A stretch of 64,000 nt of DNA from Calothrix sp. PCC 7716 (GCF_019977735.1 NZ_AP025019.1:1-64000); one strand, 5' to 3'. Shown: positions 16,563 to 26,137, counted from the stretch's first letter. A program made the numbers and translations. The notes: generated by a model not told the origin, from the sequence alone.

Positions 16563-19500
16563 TCATGATGTAATTGAACCTTGAGGAATTTCTCTATCCT
16601 GCATATTGGCAACCTTTTTTGGAATCACAAATCTAGCAAACAGTATGTAGCAAGCTGGGAGTACTAGTAAAGTTAAAGCCGTGGAGGTAAACAAACCACC
16701 TAAGACCACAATTGCTAGCGGCTGAAGAATTTCTTTACCAGCCCCACCACCAATAACCAGTGGAACCATGCCTAAAGCAGATGCAAAAGCTGTCATTAAA
16801 ATTGCAGCTAATCGCTCCATTGAGCCTTCCATTAAAACTTCTCGCAAAGGTTCCCCATGTGCTAACCGAGCATTATAGTTTTCAACTAATAAAAGTCCAT
16901 TACGTGCTGCAACACCAAATAAAGTAATAAATCCGACCATTGAGGCTACAGAAAGAATGCCACCAGTTAAAGCAATAGAAATTACACCGCCAATTAACGC
17001 TAATGGTAAGTTAATTAAAATCATAATCGTGGCAGGAATTGATTTAACTGCGAAATAAAGTATTACTGCAATAGCTATAAACGATAATAATCCTGCCCAA
17101 ATTAAAGTGTTTGTCGCTCCTTCTTGCGCTTCAAATTGACCGCCATATTCTATATAATATCCAGGTGGCAATTGTACCTGTTGCTTAACTTTTTCTCGAA
17201 TTTCTTTAATTACTGAACCTAAATCTCGTCCGGCAACGTTGCTTGATACAACTATATATCTAGAAACATTTTCGCGGTTGATGGTATTGGGACCTTTGCC
17301 ATAGTCAATTTTTGCAACTTGACCCAAGGGAATTTTGCCTACGTTAGAGGAGGTTGAAAGTGGAGGAGTATCTATTAATAAATTACGAATTACTTCTAAA
17401 TTATTGCGGTATTTTTCTTGCAACCAAACCACCATGTCAAATGTTTGTTGTTGTTCCAACACTTGGGAAACAACTCGCCCATTGAGTGCGGTTTCTACTT
17501 CTTCTGATAATTCCCCAATTGTTAAACCATAACGTGCAGCTGCGTTACGGTCAAATTGAATTTGTACTTGTTTCATTGGCACCTGGGGTTCGAGTTGCAA
17601 GTCAGCTAAACCTTGAACTTGCCCCATCGCTGACTGTACTTGTTGTCCAAGGCTACGAAGTTGTTCTAAGTCGGGACCAAAAATTTTAACTGCAATCGCG
17701 CTCCTTACTCCCGACAACACCTCATCCATCCGGTGCGAAATAAAACCACCAATGTTAACAACTACTCCAGGAACTTTTTCAAATTCTTTACGAATTGTTT
17801 CAATTGTTTCATCCCGGTCTTTTGCTCCTTCTTCACTTAGTTGCACATCAAGTTCTGCGGAGTTAACACCTGCTACCTCTGTATCCCCCTGCGCGCGCCC
17901 AGAGCGTAATTGAGCGGTTTCAACCCCAGGATTTTCCTTTAAGGCTTCCTCAATTGCTAACCCTACTTGATTGGTTGCTTCTAGCGATTCACCAGGCATA
18001 AGAACTGCGGCAATGACCAACGAACGGTCTTTAAACTCTGGTAAAAATACTTGCCCCAAGCCTTGTAAAATTACGATTGAGGCTACAAAACCTGCTAAAG
18101 CTGCTGCCAAAATAATTTTAGGGCGCCGCAAGGAAAATTTTAACGCTGGACTATATATTTTATGCGTTTGTTTTTCTAACCAAGTTTCCGTACTCGGCAA
18201 TTTTACATTTACTAACAACAAAGCGCACATCGCTGGGGTTAATGTTAAAGCTACCAAAGTGGAAGCAGCGATAGACAACAGATACGCTAACCCCATTGGT
18301 GCAAAAATTCGCCCTTCCACACCAGAAAGAGCAAAAATTGGTGCAAAGACAACCGCAATAATAATTGTCGCGAAAAGCACACTAACACGTACTTCTACAG
18401 AACCATTGAAAACTACTTGCAATGGTGGAACTGGGTTTCCGGCAAGCTGGTTTTCTCGCAGACGACGGTAGACGTTTTCCATATCTACAATTGCGTCATC
18501 TACCACCGAACCAATCGCGACAACGAGTCCCCCTAAAGTCATGGTGTTAATACCTTGTCCCATCCAGTTGAGAATCATCATTCCTAACAACAAGGATACG
18601 GGTAAAGCACTTAAACTAATAATTACCGTCCGCCAATTCATCAAAAATAAAATCAGTATGATGGAGACGATAATAGTACCGTCACGCAAAGCTTCTTCAA
18701 CATTTTTGATAGATGCTTCGATAAAATCTTCTTGGCGGAAAGTCGTTGTAATTTTGACATCTTTAGGTAAACCAGCTTTAATCTCTTCCATTGCTGCTTC
18801 AACAGCCTTTGTCACCTTTGGCGTATCTGCTGTTGGTTGTTTATTAACAGTTAAAATCACTGCTGGTTTGCCCCCATAACTACCGTCGCCGCGTTTCAGG
18901 GCTGCACCAATTTGCACATCTGCGACTTGTTCTAGCAAAACTGGCGTACCGTTAGTAGCTTTAATTACAGATTTTTTTAACTGCTCGATAGACTCAATTC
19001 GCCCCACACCACGTACCAACGTTTCTTGGTCGGGAGTAATTAAAAATCCTCCTGGTGCGTTGGCGTTAGCTGCTCGTGCAGCTTTAGTAACATCATTAAG
19101 AGAAACATTAAATGCTTTTAATCTGTCTGGGTTAACTAATACTTGATACTGACGCTCATCACCGCCAAATATAACGATATTACTAACGCCAGGGACTGCC
19201 AAAAGACGGTTTTTTACTTGCCAATTAACAATGCGCCACACCTCCATATTTGGAGTGGCATCGGAGGTAAAAGCGTATTTAACAGTCCATCCCAATGGCG
19301 AACTAACGGGAAGAATTTCTGGGTCAGATACACCTTGCGGTAACAGACTGCGTGCTTGTTGCAACCTTTCTGTCACTAACTGACGCGCACGATAAATATC
19401 TGTATTCAAGGCAAACGTGACTCTAACCGCAGAAAGTCCAACAGCTGAAGAAGACCGTAATGTTTCCAGTCCTGGAGTTCCGTTAATTGAACTTTCGATT

Positions 19501-19703
19501 GGACGAGTCACCAAAGACTCTACTTCCTCCGGCGCCAGTCCTGGGGCTTCCGTCATAATCTCCACTTGGGGTGGGGCAAAGTTAGGAAATACATCCAACG
19601 GCATTTGTTGGAGAGTACGGAAGCCCCAGAAGCTAATAATTATAGATGCAAATACAATCAGCCAACGTTGGGCTATAGACCATTTAACTATAGAATTGAG
19701 CAT
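16563..19703 (-). CDS. czcA: HME-type RND heavy-metal efflux pump, CzcA family (copy 1)
   Basis: 1046 residues, full length for CzcA. Membrane helix 1 follows MLNSIVKWSIAQRWLIV. The porter loops contain the conserved PPQVEIMTEAPGLAPEEVE and the C-terminal motifs EYGGQFEAQEGA and LFGVAARNGLLLVEN. The proton-relay motif of helix 4 is VVAIGSVVDDAIVDMENVYRRL-like, with Asp-Asp and Asp plus Glu-Asn. It exports divalent cations by proton antiport from the periplasm through an adaptor and TolC. Unlike copy 2 it has no czcB beside it; the unlinked czcB at 41.6 kb may serve it. First gene of the czcA, lipoprotein, czcD unit, with a box 84 bp upstream. Confidence 0.93.
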   Translation of the reverse strand: MLNSIVKWSIAQRWLIVFASIIISFWGFRTLQQMPLDVFPNFAPPQVEIMTEAPGLAPEEVESLVTRPIESSINGTPGLETLRSSSAVGLSAVRVTFALNTDIYRARQLVTERLQQARSLLPQGVSDPEILPVSSPLGWTVKYAFTSDATPNMEVWRIVNWQVKNRLLAVPGVSNIVIFGGDERQYQVLVNPDRLKAFNVSLNDVTKAARAANANAPGGFLITPDQETLVRGVGRIESIEQLKKSVIKATNGTPVLLEQVADVQIGAALKRGDGSYGGKPAVILTVNKQPTADTPKVTKAVEAAMEEIKAGLPKDVKITTTFRQEDFIEASIKNVEEALRDGTIIVSIILILFLMNWRTVIISLSALPVSLLLGMMILNWMGQGINTMTLGGLVVAIGSVVDDAIVDMENVYRRLRENQLAGNPVPPLQVVFNGSVEVRVSVLFATIIIAVVFAPIFALSGVEGRIFAPMGLAYLLSIAASTLVALTLTPAMCALLLVNVKLPSTETWLEKQTHKIYSPALKFSLRRPKIILAAALAGFVASIVILQGLGQVFLPEFKDRSLVIAAVLMPGESLEATNQVGLAIEEALKENPGVETAQLRSGRAQGDTEVAGVNSAELDVQLSEEGAKDRDETIETIRKEFEKVPGVVVNIGGFISHRMDEVLSGVRSAIAVKIFGPDLEQLRSLGQQVQSAMGQVQGLADLQLEPQVPMKQVQIQFDRNAAARYGLTIGELSEEVETALNGRVVSQVLEQQQTFDMVVWLQEKYRNNLEVIRNLLIDTPPLSTSSNVGKIPLGQVAKIDYGKGPNTINRENVSRYIVVSSNVAGRDLGSVIKEIREKVKQQVQLPPGYYIEYGGQFEAQEGATNTLIWAGLLSFIAIAVILYFAVKSIPATIMILINLPLALIGGVISIALTGGILSVASMVGFITLFGVAARNGLLLVENYNARLAHGEPLREVLMEGSMERLAAILMTAFASALGMVPLVIGGGAGKEILQPLAIVVLGGLFTSTALTLLVLPACYILFARFVIPKKVANMQDREIPQGSITS

Positions 19704-19787
19704 TTTTAGACCCTATGGGGGATACCAATTAGCGAATGCAAGTACTCAATGAAATATAAAGTGCTTTCTCTACTCTCCCAAATCAAG

Positions 19788-19805
19788 ATGAAATTGGGAT
19801 GAAAT
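19788..19805 (-). promoter_or_regulatory. ATGAAAT-N4-ATGAAAT box upstream of the czcA-lipoprotein-czcD operon
   Basis: Exact repeat with spacer TGGG, 84 bp upstream of czcA. Confidence 0.87.
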
Positions 19806-19889
19806 TTAAAAAATAAAGCGCCGTTAATTGAAAAAATTGCCGTAAAGCTGCTAAAACCCTGATGCAGCAGTTATAAGGCTTTTGTATCA

Positions 19890-19949
19890 GGTGTTGCTCT
19901 ATTGGCAATTTTTAACGCTACACGAGTCTTCAAGTCGGTTGAAGGTTGA
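19890..19949 (+). pseudogene. C-terminal remnant of a P1B-type metal ATPase
   Basis: Translates to GVALLAIFNATRVFKSVEG and stop. The intact CadA-type ATPase at 21.5 kb ends GVALLAIFNATRVLK, and the DNA is also similar. Only the last twenty codons survive, just upstream of the ZIP gene, showing loss or replacement of an ATPase gene by recombination. Confidence 0.8.
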
Positions 19950-20132
19950 CTGTGAATATTTGTTAACTACAATAAATATTTGTTTTATAAGCGTACAATT
20001 ATAAAACTTAACAAAAAGAGAGTTTTTATATCAGTAAAATATTTAAGTATATTAAATGTAATATAAATTACTAAACACTGATACAAGTTGCTTAGGTTCT
20101 ATAATATGTAAGCCTTGTTAATCGTTAAATTT

Positions 20133-20851
20133 ATGGAGTTATCCTTGGCAAACACATTACTAAGTGTGCTGACATATACTCTAATTCCTGTCAGCGCTAC
20201 AGTTGTAGGTGGAATTGTTGCCGCATGGCACCAACAAGCCCAACAATCAGAAGCTTGATTCAACATTTTGCAGCAGGGGTTGTATTTGCGGCAGCAGCAG
20301 GGGAGTTATTGCCAGATGTCGTTCATGAAAAGTCACCAGTTGCAGTGATTCTGGGTGGAACGATTGGTGTAATTTTAATGCTAGGTGTGAAGGCACTAAC
20401 AAAAAAATCAGAAAGTTCGATGAGTCTAATTACGACGGTGGGTGTAGATGTTTTGATTGATGGTTTGATTATTGGTATTGGATTTGCAGCAGGCGCTAAA
20501 GAAGGTATTCTGCTTACGATAGCTCTTACTATTGAACTATTATTTCTCAGCTTATCGGTGTCAGCGAATCTCGGTCAAGAAAATGCAACACCTAAACGAT
20601 TAATTTTAATTACGCTTTTGATGGCTCTGCTTTTGCCAACAGGCGCAACTATAGGAGTAGTTTTGTTAGGAGGGCTTTCTGGGGCTGCATTAGCTACATT
20701 TCTTGCAACTGGATTGGTCGCTTTGCTTTACCTTGTAACAGAGGAGCTTTTGGTTGAAGCACACGAAATTCCAGATACTCCATTATCTACTGCAATATTC
20801 TTTGTCGGATTTTTACTGTTAATTGCAATAGAAGAAGTAGTTAAGCAATGA
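20133..20851 (+). pseudogene. ZIP-like metal transporter with an N-terminal frameshift
   Basis: The first frame runs from the ATG at 20133 (MELSLANTLLSVLTYTLIPV..VVGGIVAAWH) to a TGA at 20256. The rest continues in another frame from about 20225 (PTIRSLIQHFAAGVVFAAAAGELLPDV) to 20851. Joined, they make a normal multi-helix ZIP-like membrane protein of about 240 residues. The helix that should carry the metal site reads GVDVLIDGLIIGIGFAAG and the next IELLFLSLS, so the His residues of classic ZIP sites are missing. The 3' part could be translated alone from the ATG at 20225 (208 residues), but it would lack helix 1. Sequencing error, real mutation or programmed frameshift are all possible. No box precedes it. 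Confidence 0.65.
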
Positions 20852-20922
20852 AAATTTACTCTAAATTTAAATTTCTTAATAAGTAGTTTAACTGAACTTA
20901 TTACCTAGTTTTGCAGACAAAA

Positions 20923-20940
20923 ATGAAATCAAGATGAAAT
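20923..20940 (-). promoter_or_regulatory. ATGAAAT-N4-ATGAAAT box, distal, upstream of truncated DUF326 gene
   Basis: Exact repeat with spacer CAAG. Orientation is opposite to that seen at most target genes; the next downstream gene is on the plus strand. Confidence 0.75.
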
Positions 20941-21009
20941 TAGAAGCGAACCCAATACTGCTCACGCTTTTTTAACCGAGCAATATTGAAAGTGAGCAAG
21001 CATATGAAA

Positions 21010-21027
21010 ATGAAATTGAGATGAAAT
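21010..21027 (-). promoter_or_regulatory. ATGAAAT-N4-ATGAAAT box, proximal, upstream of truncated DUF326 gene
   Basis: Exact repeat with spacer TGAG, 143 bp upstream of the ATG at 21171. The paired, inverted arrangement is repeated at the intact DUF326 gene at 46.75 kb. Confidence 0.75.
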
Positions 21028-21170
21028 CGTTACACTTCATTAGTAACAAATTTTTATTATTTTTTATTGCTTCATTAGGATGACGTAAATATGCTGAAAG
21101 TTTTTTAATGTGGGGTTCAAAGGCATAAATACTGCTTGATTAAAAATTGATTTGAAGTAGGAGGTAAATT

Positions 21171-21341
21171 ATGGCTACCACTCAATCTCAACAATCCCAA
21201 CTCGAAACTTGTATCGATAATTGCTTTAATTGTCTATGCGATTGTGATTACTGTGCTAATTTTTGCCTAAATAGTGACAGTTTCAATCGGATTAGTACAT
21301 TATCTTCAAGAATACGATTAAACAATACTAATGTATTATAA
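21171..21341 (+). pseudogene. Truncated DUF326 Cys-rich copper-binding protein
   Basis: 56 residues starting MATTQSQQSQLETCIDNC after a perfect AGGAGG ribosome site. The first 36 residues follow the intact DUF326 protein at 46.75 kb closely (QSQLETCI.NC..CL.DC..CA..CL.SD), including six matching Cys plus one extra. After that the sequence becomes unrelated and ends at TAA. Only the first of the four helices remains, so the four-helix copper bundle cannot form. It may still make a small Cys-rich peptide. Confidence 0.75.
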
Positions 21342-21527
21342 AAAATAGAATTAAATTTCAATCAATAGTATATTTTTATACTTAAGTACGACAAGTGAAT
21401 GGGGTTAAGCTCAATCTTGGTAAGCATAGTAGCCGAAAAGGAATAAATTCTGGCGCTAGGCTTGAAGATTGTTAGCTATACTGTAATATATGAATAGTTG
21501 TTCAATTATTAAATAAAATTGTTGAAA

Positions 21528-23513
21528 ATGAAAAACTCCCATACTCAACACTCAAGTCAAGACAACCATAAATATCATGAGAGCCATAATCATGACCATG
21601 ACCATGACCATGAACACGACCATGACGACCACGACCATAGTCATGGAGACGGAGAATTAAATTTAAAGAAGGAAGTGGCTGTTGTTGGTTTAGTTATCGT
21701 CTTATTTGTTGTTGGTTTTATTTTTGAAAAGCAACTACACAACACACCCTACTCCATTGGTGAATATCTAGTCTTCGTTCCTGCATATTTATTAAGTGGA
21801 TGGGGAGTTTTAACTAGCGCAGGTCGGAATATTCTCAAAGGTAAAGTATTTGACGAGAATTTCTTAATGACTGTGGCAACATTGGGAGCTTTTGCGATTG
21901 ATAAGCTTCCGGAAGCCGTAGCAGTAATGTTATTTTTTAGAATCGGAGAGTTGTTTCAGGAGTATGCTGTTGGTAATTCTCGTAGGTCAATAAAATCGCT
22001 ATTAGAGGTGCGCCCTGATTATGCAAATATTAAGGTTGGGAATGAAGTCAGAAAAGTATCGCCAGAACAAGTAAGTGTAGGGGATATTATTATTGTTAAG
22101 GCAGGGGAAAAAATTCCTTTAGATGGCGAGATTATAGAAGGAAATTCTCAGATTGATACCTCGGCTTTAACTGGAGAATCTGTACCACGAACAGTGAAAA
22201 TAGGAGAAACTGTTTTAGCGGGAATGATTAACCAAACTGGTGTTATTTATATTAAAGTAACAAAACTATTTGGAGAATCATCGATATCTAAAATCTTAGA
22301 CCTTGTACAAAACGCTAGCAGTAAAAAAGCTGAAACTCAGAAATTTATTACTAAATTTGCTAAAATATATACTCCTTTTGTAGTTTTTGGCTCATTAGCA
22401 GTTGCAATACTTCCTCCTTTATTTATTCCAGGCGCCACGGGAGCAGAATGGATATACCGTGCGCTGGTGATGTTAGTTATTTCTTGCCCTTGTGGACTAG
22501 TTATTAGTATTCCTCTCGGATATTTTGGTGGAGTTGGTGGCGCCGCTAAACGTGGAATTTTGGTCAAAGGTTCAACATACTTAGATGCACTGACTGCCGT
22601 GAAAACAGTAGTGTTTGATAAAACTGGGACATTAACCAAAGGAGTTTTTAAAGTAACTCAGATAGTACCAGAAAATGATTTTTCTCAAAACGAGCTACTA
22701 ACTTTAGCCGCCAAGATTGAATCGCAATCGAATCATCCTGTGGCTCAATCAATTCTAGCAGCTTATGGAAAAGACGTTAATCAATCTTCAGTAGAAGATT
22801 ATGCAGAAATTGCAGGACATGGGATTGTAGCCAAAGTGGAAGGAAAAAATGTACTAGCAGGAAATGACCGTTTGTTACATCGGGAGAATATTGCTCACAG
22901 TGTTTGTGATGTTGCAGGTACTGTTGTTCATGTAGCTGTAGATAAGGTGTACGTAGGATATATTTTAATCGCAGATGAAATTAAAGAAGATGCAGCAGAA
23001 GCAATTCGTTCTCTCAAAGCATTGGGAGTAGAAAACACAGTAATGCTGACAGGAGATAATCGAGTTATAGCTGACCAGGTTGCTCGACAAATCGGTTTAG
23101 ATTCCTACGAAGCGGAGTTATTACCAGAAGACAAGGTAAATGCGCTTGAAAAAATACTTCGTAAAATTCCCAAAAACAGTAAACTTGTTTTTGTCGGAGA
23201 TGGTATAAATGATGCTCCAGTAATTGCCAGAGCCGATGTCGGTATGGCAATGGGTGGGTTAGGTTCTGATGCAGCAATTGAAACGGCGGATGTCGTAATT
23301 ATGACAGATAAGCCGTCAAAAGTAGCTGAGGCAATCAAAATTGGTAGAAAGACTCATCAAATTGTTTGGCAAAATATCATTTTAGCAATGGTTGTTAAGG
23401 CTCTATTTATTGTTTTAGGAGCTTTTGGAGTCGCAACGCTGTGGGAAGCTGTTTTTGCTGATGTGGGTGTAGCTTTATTGGCGATTTTTAACGCTACACG
23501 AGTATTAAAATAG
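21528..23513 (+). CDS. P1B-type heavy-metal exporting ATPase, CadA/ZntA type, with His-rich N-terminus
   Basis: 661 residues from the ATG at 21528; two in-frame TTG codons precede it and no strong ribosome site is seen. The N-terminus has a long His/Asp-rich tract (about 20 His before residue 40) and no CXXC HMA domain. Next come the actuator TGES, ion-site motif SCPCGLV (CPC at about 320-322), phosphorylation Asp at about 364 in DKTGTLTKG, nucleotide-site HP (SNHPVAQS) and hinge GDGINDAPV. The CPC plus His-rich start fits export of Zn, Cd or Co across the plasma membrane. The CDF gene follows 14 bp after its stop and is probably co-transcribed. No box lies directly in front; two lie beyond the DUF326 fragment upstream. 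Confidence 0.92.
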   Translation: MKNSHTQHSSQDNHKYHESHNHDHDHDHEHDHDDHDHSHGDGELNLKKEVAVVGLVIVLFVVGFIFEKQLHNTPYSIGEYLVFVPAYLLSGWGVLTSAGRNILKGKVFDENFLMTVATLGAFAIDKLPEAVAVMLFFRIGELFQEYAVGNSRRSIKSLLEVRPDYANIKVGNEVRKVSPEQVSVGDIIIVKAGEKIPLDGEIIEGNSQIDTSALTGESVPRTVKIGETVLAGMINQTGVIYIKVTKLFGESSISKILDLVQNASSKKAETQKFITKFAKIYTPFVVFGSLAVAILPPLFIPGATGAEWIYRALVMLVISCPCGLVISIPLGYFGGVGGAAKRGILVKGSTYLDALTAVKTVVFDKTGTLTKGVFKVTQIVPENDFSQNELLTLAAKIESQSNHPVAQSILAAYGKDVNQSSVEDYAEIAGHGIVAKVEGKNVLAGNDRLLHRENIAHSVCDVAGTVVHVAVDKVYVGYILIADEIKEDAAEAIRSLKALGVENTVMLTGDNRVIADQVARQIGLDSYEAELLPEDKVNALEKILRKIPKNSKLVFVGDGINDAPVIARADVGMAMGGLGSDAAIETADVVIMTDKPSKVAEAIKIGRKTHQIVWQNIILAMVVKALFIVLGAFGVATLWEAVFADVGVALLAIFNATRVLK

Positions 23514-23527
23514 GATAAACGGTAATC

Positions 23528-24223
23528 GTGGACATTTATCAATTATCAATAAATAAACGCGGTATAACCTACAATCATAGACATGATTGTAATAGTAAAT
23601 TAACTCCTGGAGCCGAAAAGTTGCAGCTTCTTTGGCTTGTCTTCAGTCTCCGGAGTAGTTTATTTTTCATCGAATTAGGAGTAGGGCTTTGTTACGGTAG
23701 TCTATCACTATTGGCAGGTTCTGGGCACCTATTTACTGACATGTTAACTTTGGGATTAACGCTGTTAGCAGTATGGCTAACACAGCGTCAATCTTCAGGT
23801 GAAGCTAATTTGACGTATCAACAAGTAGAAGTAGGGGTAGGGTTGTTGAATGGGTTAAGTTTGATATTTTTAGCTGTTTTTACTACTTGGGAAGCTGTGA
23901 AACATCTTTATCATCCCGAACCCATATCAGGCTTACCTACTTTAATTGTGGCTTTTCTCAGTTTGGTGATTAACGGTTTAAGCGTTGACTTATTACACGA
24001 ACATAGCCATCAAGACTTGAATTTACGCGGAGTTACCTTACATGGAATTGCTGATGCTAGTAATTCAATCGGTGTGATTGTTGCTACTAGCTGTGTTTAT
24101 TTTTTCAACTGGTTATGGGCAGATGCAGTAGCTAGTTTATTGCTGGCTTCGTTTTTGAGTGTAAGTGCTGTTTCTCTAATCAAAGCTAGTTTACAGAAGT
24201 TTCGACTTACTCGCAATTTTTAG
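23528..24223 (+). CDS. Short cation diffusion facilitator (CDF) exporter
   Basis: 231 residues from a GTG at 23528. Six predicted helices carry both metal-site pairs: His67/Asp71 (SGHLFTD) and His172/Asp176 (LHGIADASNS). An intracellular His loop (LLHEHSHQDLN) lies between helices 4 and 5. The protein ends directly after helix 6, so it lacks the cytoplasmic ferredoxin-like domain that the CzcD at 14.8 kb has. Short CDFs of this kind exist and can be active. Its position right after the P1B ATPase suggests joint export of Zn, Cd or Co. The sequence LAGSG replaces the common LADAG before the helix 2 site. Confidence 0.85.
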   Translation: MDIYQLSINKRGITYNHRHDCNSKLTPGAEKLQLLWLVFSLRSSLFFIELGVGLCYGSLSLLAGSGHLFTDMLTLGLTLLAVWLTQRQSSGEANLTYQQVEVGVGLLNGLSLIFLAVFTTWEAVKHLYHPEPISGLPTLIVAFLSLVINGLSVDLLHEHSHQDLNLRGVTLHGIADASNSIGVIVATSCVYFFNWLWADAVASLLLASFLSVSAVSLIKASLQKFRLTRNF

Positions 24224-24244
24224 ATGGCGCCAGTTTGACAGTTC

Positions 24245-24372
24245 GCTATGTTTTTTCAAAAATTGCGACTACCGCAAAAATCAAAAACAGAAATCTACCA
24301 ATTGCAGTTACCATCCGTTCAGAGATTCTCCCAGCAATTAAACGCCCACCTAATATAGCAATTATCGTTTAG
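24245..24372 (-). pseudogene. C-terminal remnant of a GDT1/UPF0016 (Mn/Ca) transporter
   Basis: Minus-strand translation gives ILGGRLIAGRISERMV, then TAIGRFLFLIFAVVAIFEKT and stop. This matches the end of UPF0016/GDT1 membrane exporters (pattern GG/GK..A..ISER....IG..LFL.F). A stop codon lies directly upstream in frame and the first five helices are gone. A regulatory box at 24446 is placed as if it had been this gene's promoter. Confidence 0.7.
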
Positions 24373-24780
24373 AAAAATTTGCTCATTTATTAATTAGACT
24401 CTAAGCCTTAAACAGGGATGTCTATACTTAGTTCAATAGCCAAAAATGAAATCAGGATGAAATTTATGCTTTGTTTTAAGTCTTGACACAAATAACTGCA
24501 ATCTTTTGTAAGGGCTGAAATGACTGGCTAGCTTATTTTACATAATTTTTTAGAGAATTTCTTCAAAAAAATTGTCAAAACCTCTTGACTCTTCAATAAA
24601 TATGTTAGTATATACAAGTTAAGACAAAATACAAAGCAAATGCTAATTGCTACTTGAGTTAAGGGTATTAGCTTCAGAGTAAAGCTGTTTTTCGTTTCTA
24701 AAGATAATAGCTGAACTAGCTAAATTGGAATTGTGATTCTATGTCTATTCCCAAATGACATTTTTGTAAGACTAAAATCC
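24373..24780. other. Non-coding stretch with an orphan regulatory box
   Basis: Contains the box at 24446 and AT-rich DNA. A TTGACT element near 24583 followed by TATGTTAGTATA suggests a plus-strand promoter for the broken ATPase gene downstream. Confidence 0.45.
24446..24463 (-). promoter_or_regulatory. ATGAAAT-N4-ATGAAAT box in front of the GDT1 remnant
   Basis: Exact repeat with spacer CAGG, about 75 bp upstream of the surviving end of the GDT1/UPF0016 remnant and correctly oriented for it. Confidence 0.78.
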
Positions 24781-25327
24781 ATGAATCAAATTCTTCCTTA
24801 AAACTTTACAGACGCAACTTGGCGATATTGACTGTGTTAATTGTGCCAAAACTATAGAAGCACATTTACATCTGATGTCTAGAGTGAAGTCCGTACTAGC
24901 AAAGTTTGCAACAGAACGAGTGGATGTATTATATGACACTCAGCAAATTAAGAAGGCTGCTATTTAAAGCCGCATAAAAGCTTTACGTTACACCATTGAC
25001 GAAACTTTAAGTGTAAAGACTTCTATGATCTTTAGTACCGATGATTCTCTTTCTCACGAGCAGAATTAAACTTCCTCCAAAACAAAGTCGATTTAAGGTA
25101 ACAGCCTGACAGATTGGAAATTTTGATTTTGCAACCGTTGGGGACAGAACATAATTTTAGCAAGAGTCGGGTTATGGCTGGGATTACTAACTCAATATTT
25201 AGAGCTTTGTATTTAGTTAACACGAGTTTTTTACGGCATTGGTATAGTTATTACTACTGGTTATCTGGTTGCGCGCGGGTCTGTTTTAATTAGACAAGCT
25301 ATACAGCCGTACTTTTACCAGTTTTAA
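24781..25327 (+). pseudogene. Broken P1B-type ATPase: HMA domain and first membrane segment
   Basis: After an early frameshift (MNQILP then stop), the next frame reads LKTLQTQLGDIDCVNCAKTI and on to VLAKFATERVDVLYD, a clear heavy-metal-associated domain with CxxC. In-frame stops follow at about 24964, 25066 and others, yet homology continues: SRIKALRYTIDETLS, later RVGLWLGLLTQYLELCI and VFYGIGIVITTGYLVARG, the N-terminal membrane part of CadA/ZntA-like pumps. The actuator, phosphorylation and nucleotide domains are missing. It is a dead exporter gene. Its HMA-containing start differs from the His-rich start of the intact ATPase upstream, so this was a separate pump. Confidence 0.8.
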
Positions 25328-25406
25328 GTATCTGAACAATGCAGTATTAATTAGTAGTTACAACTTTGGCTGATAAATTTCATTGTGTATCTAAGGAGTT
25401 TTTATT

Positions 25407-26045
25407 ATGTCACTTCAATTAGGAGACATAGTTCCCAATTTTACTCAAGCTTCCAGCATTGGCGAAATAAATTTTTATGAATGGGCTGGTGATAGCTGGG
25501 TAGTTTTATTCTCTCATCCCAAAGATTATACACCTGTTTGCACTACAGAACTTGGAGAAGTTGCACAAATTAAACCTGACTTAGATAAACGTAATGTGAA
25601 GCCAATTGCTCTTAGTGTTGATGATATCGAGTCACACCTAGGTTGGATAAAAGACATAGAAGAGACGCAAAAAGTGACTATGAACTATCCAATCTTGGCT
25701 GACTCCGACCGTAAAGTTTCTAACTTGTATGAGATGATTCATCCCAACGCTAACGATACCTTAACAGTACGTTCGGTGTTTATCATTGACCCTAATAAAA
25801 AACTACGGTTGACATTAACTTATCCAGCTAGTACAGGGCGAAACTTTGATGAATTGATTCGGGTAATTGATTCATTACAATTAACTGACCACTACAATGT
25901 TGCAACTCCCGCTAATTGGACAGACGGTGGTGATTGTGTAATTGTACCTTCAATTCAAGACCCAGATGAATTGAAGCAAAAGTTTCCTAAAGGATATCAA
26001 GTAGTCAAACCCTATTTACGGATGACACCTCAGCCAAATAAATAA
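25407..26045 (+). CDS. 1-Cys (Prx6-type) peroxiredoxin
   Basis: 212 residues with an AAGGAG ribosome site. The thioredoxin fold has the peroxidatic Cys45 in HPKDYTPVCTTELG, and the C-terminal part matches the long Prx6 form (SLQLTDHYNVATPANW, VVKPYLRMTPQP). No second resolving Cys in the 2-Cys position; Cys176 (GGDCVIVP) is an unusual extra. It reduces peroxides and lipid hydroperoxides in the cytoplasm with glutathione or thioredoxin. First in a plus-strand series with cysteine synthase and persulfide dioxygenase, though a terminator-like hairpin follows it. Confidence 0.92.
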   Translation: MSLQLGDIVPNFTQASSIGEINFYEWAGDSWVVLFSHPKDYTPVCTTELGEVAQIKPDLDKRNVKPIALSVDDIESHLGWIKDIEETQKVTMNYPILADSDRKVSNLYEMIHPNANDTLTVRSVFIIDPNKKLRLTLTYPASTGRNFDELIRVIDSLQLTDHYNVATPANWTDGGDCVIVPSIQDPDELKQKFPKGYQVVKPYLRMTPQPNK

Positions 26046-26095
26046 GATAATTCATCTTGGGATGTGGTGGCTGATGTAAGAACTAAAAGCTTGTT

Positions 26096-26137
26096 GAGCA
26101 GAAAAGATTATCACAAATAATATAATCTTTTCTGCTC
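26096..26137 (+). terminator. Hairpin after the peroxiredoxin gene
   Basis: A 16-bp perfect stem (GAGCAGAAAAGATTAT with its complement) and a 10-base loop, 50 bp past the stop. The T-run is poor, but position and stem strength fit a terminator. Confidence 0.7.

Larger units (their letters stand above)
20852..21170. other. Intergenic region with two regulatory boxes
   Basis: Contains the boxes at 20923 and 21010 in front of the truncated DUF326 gene. No other coding sequence seen. Confidence 0.6.
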
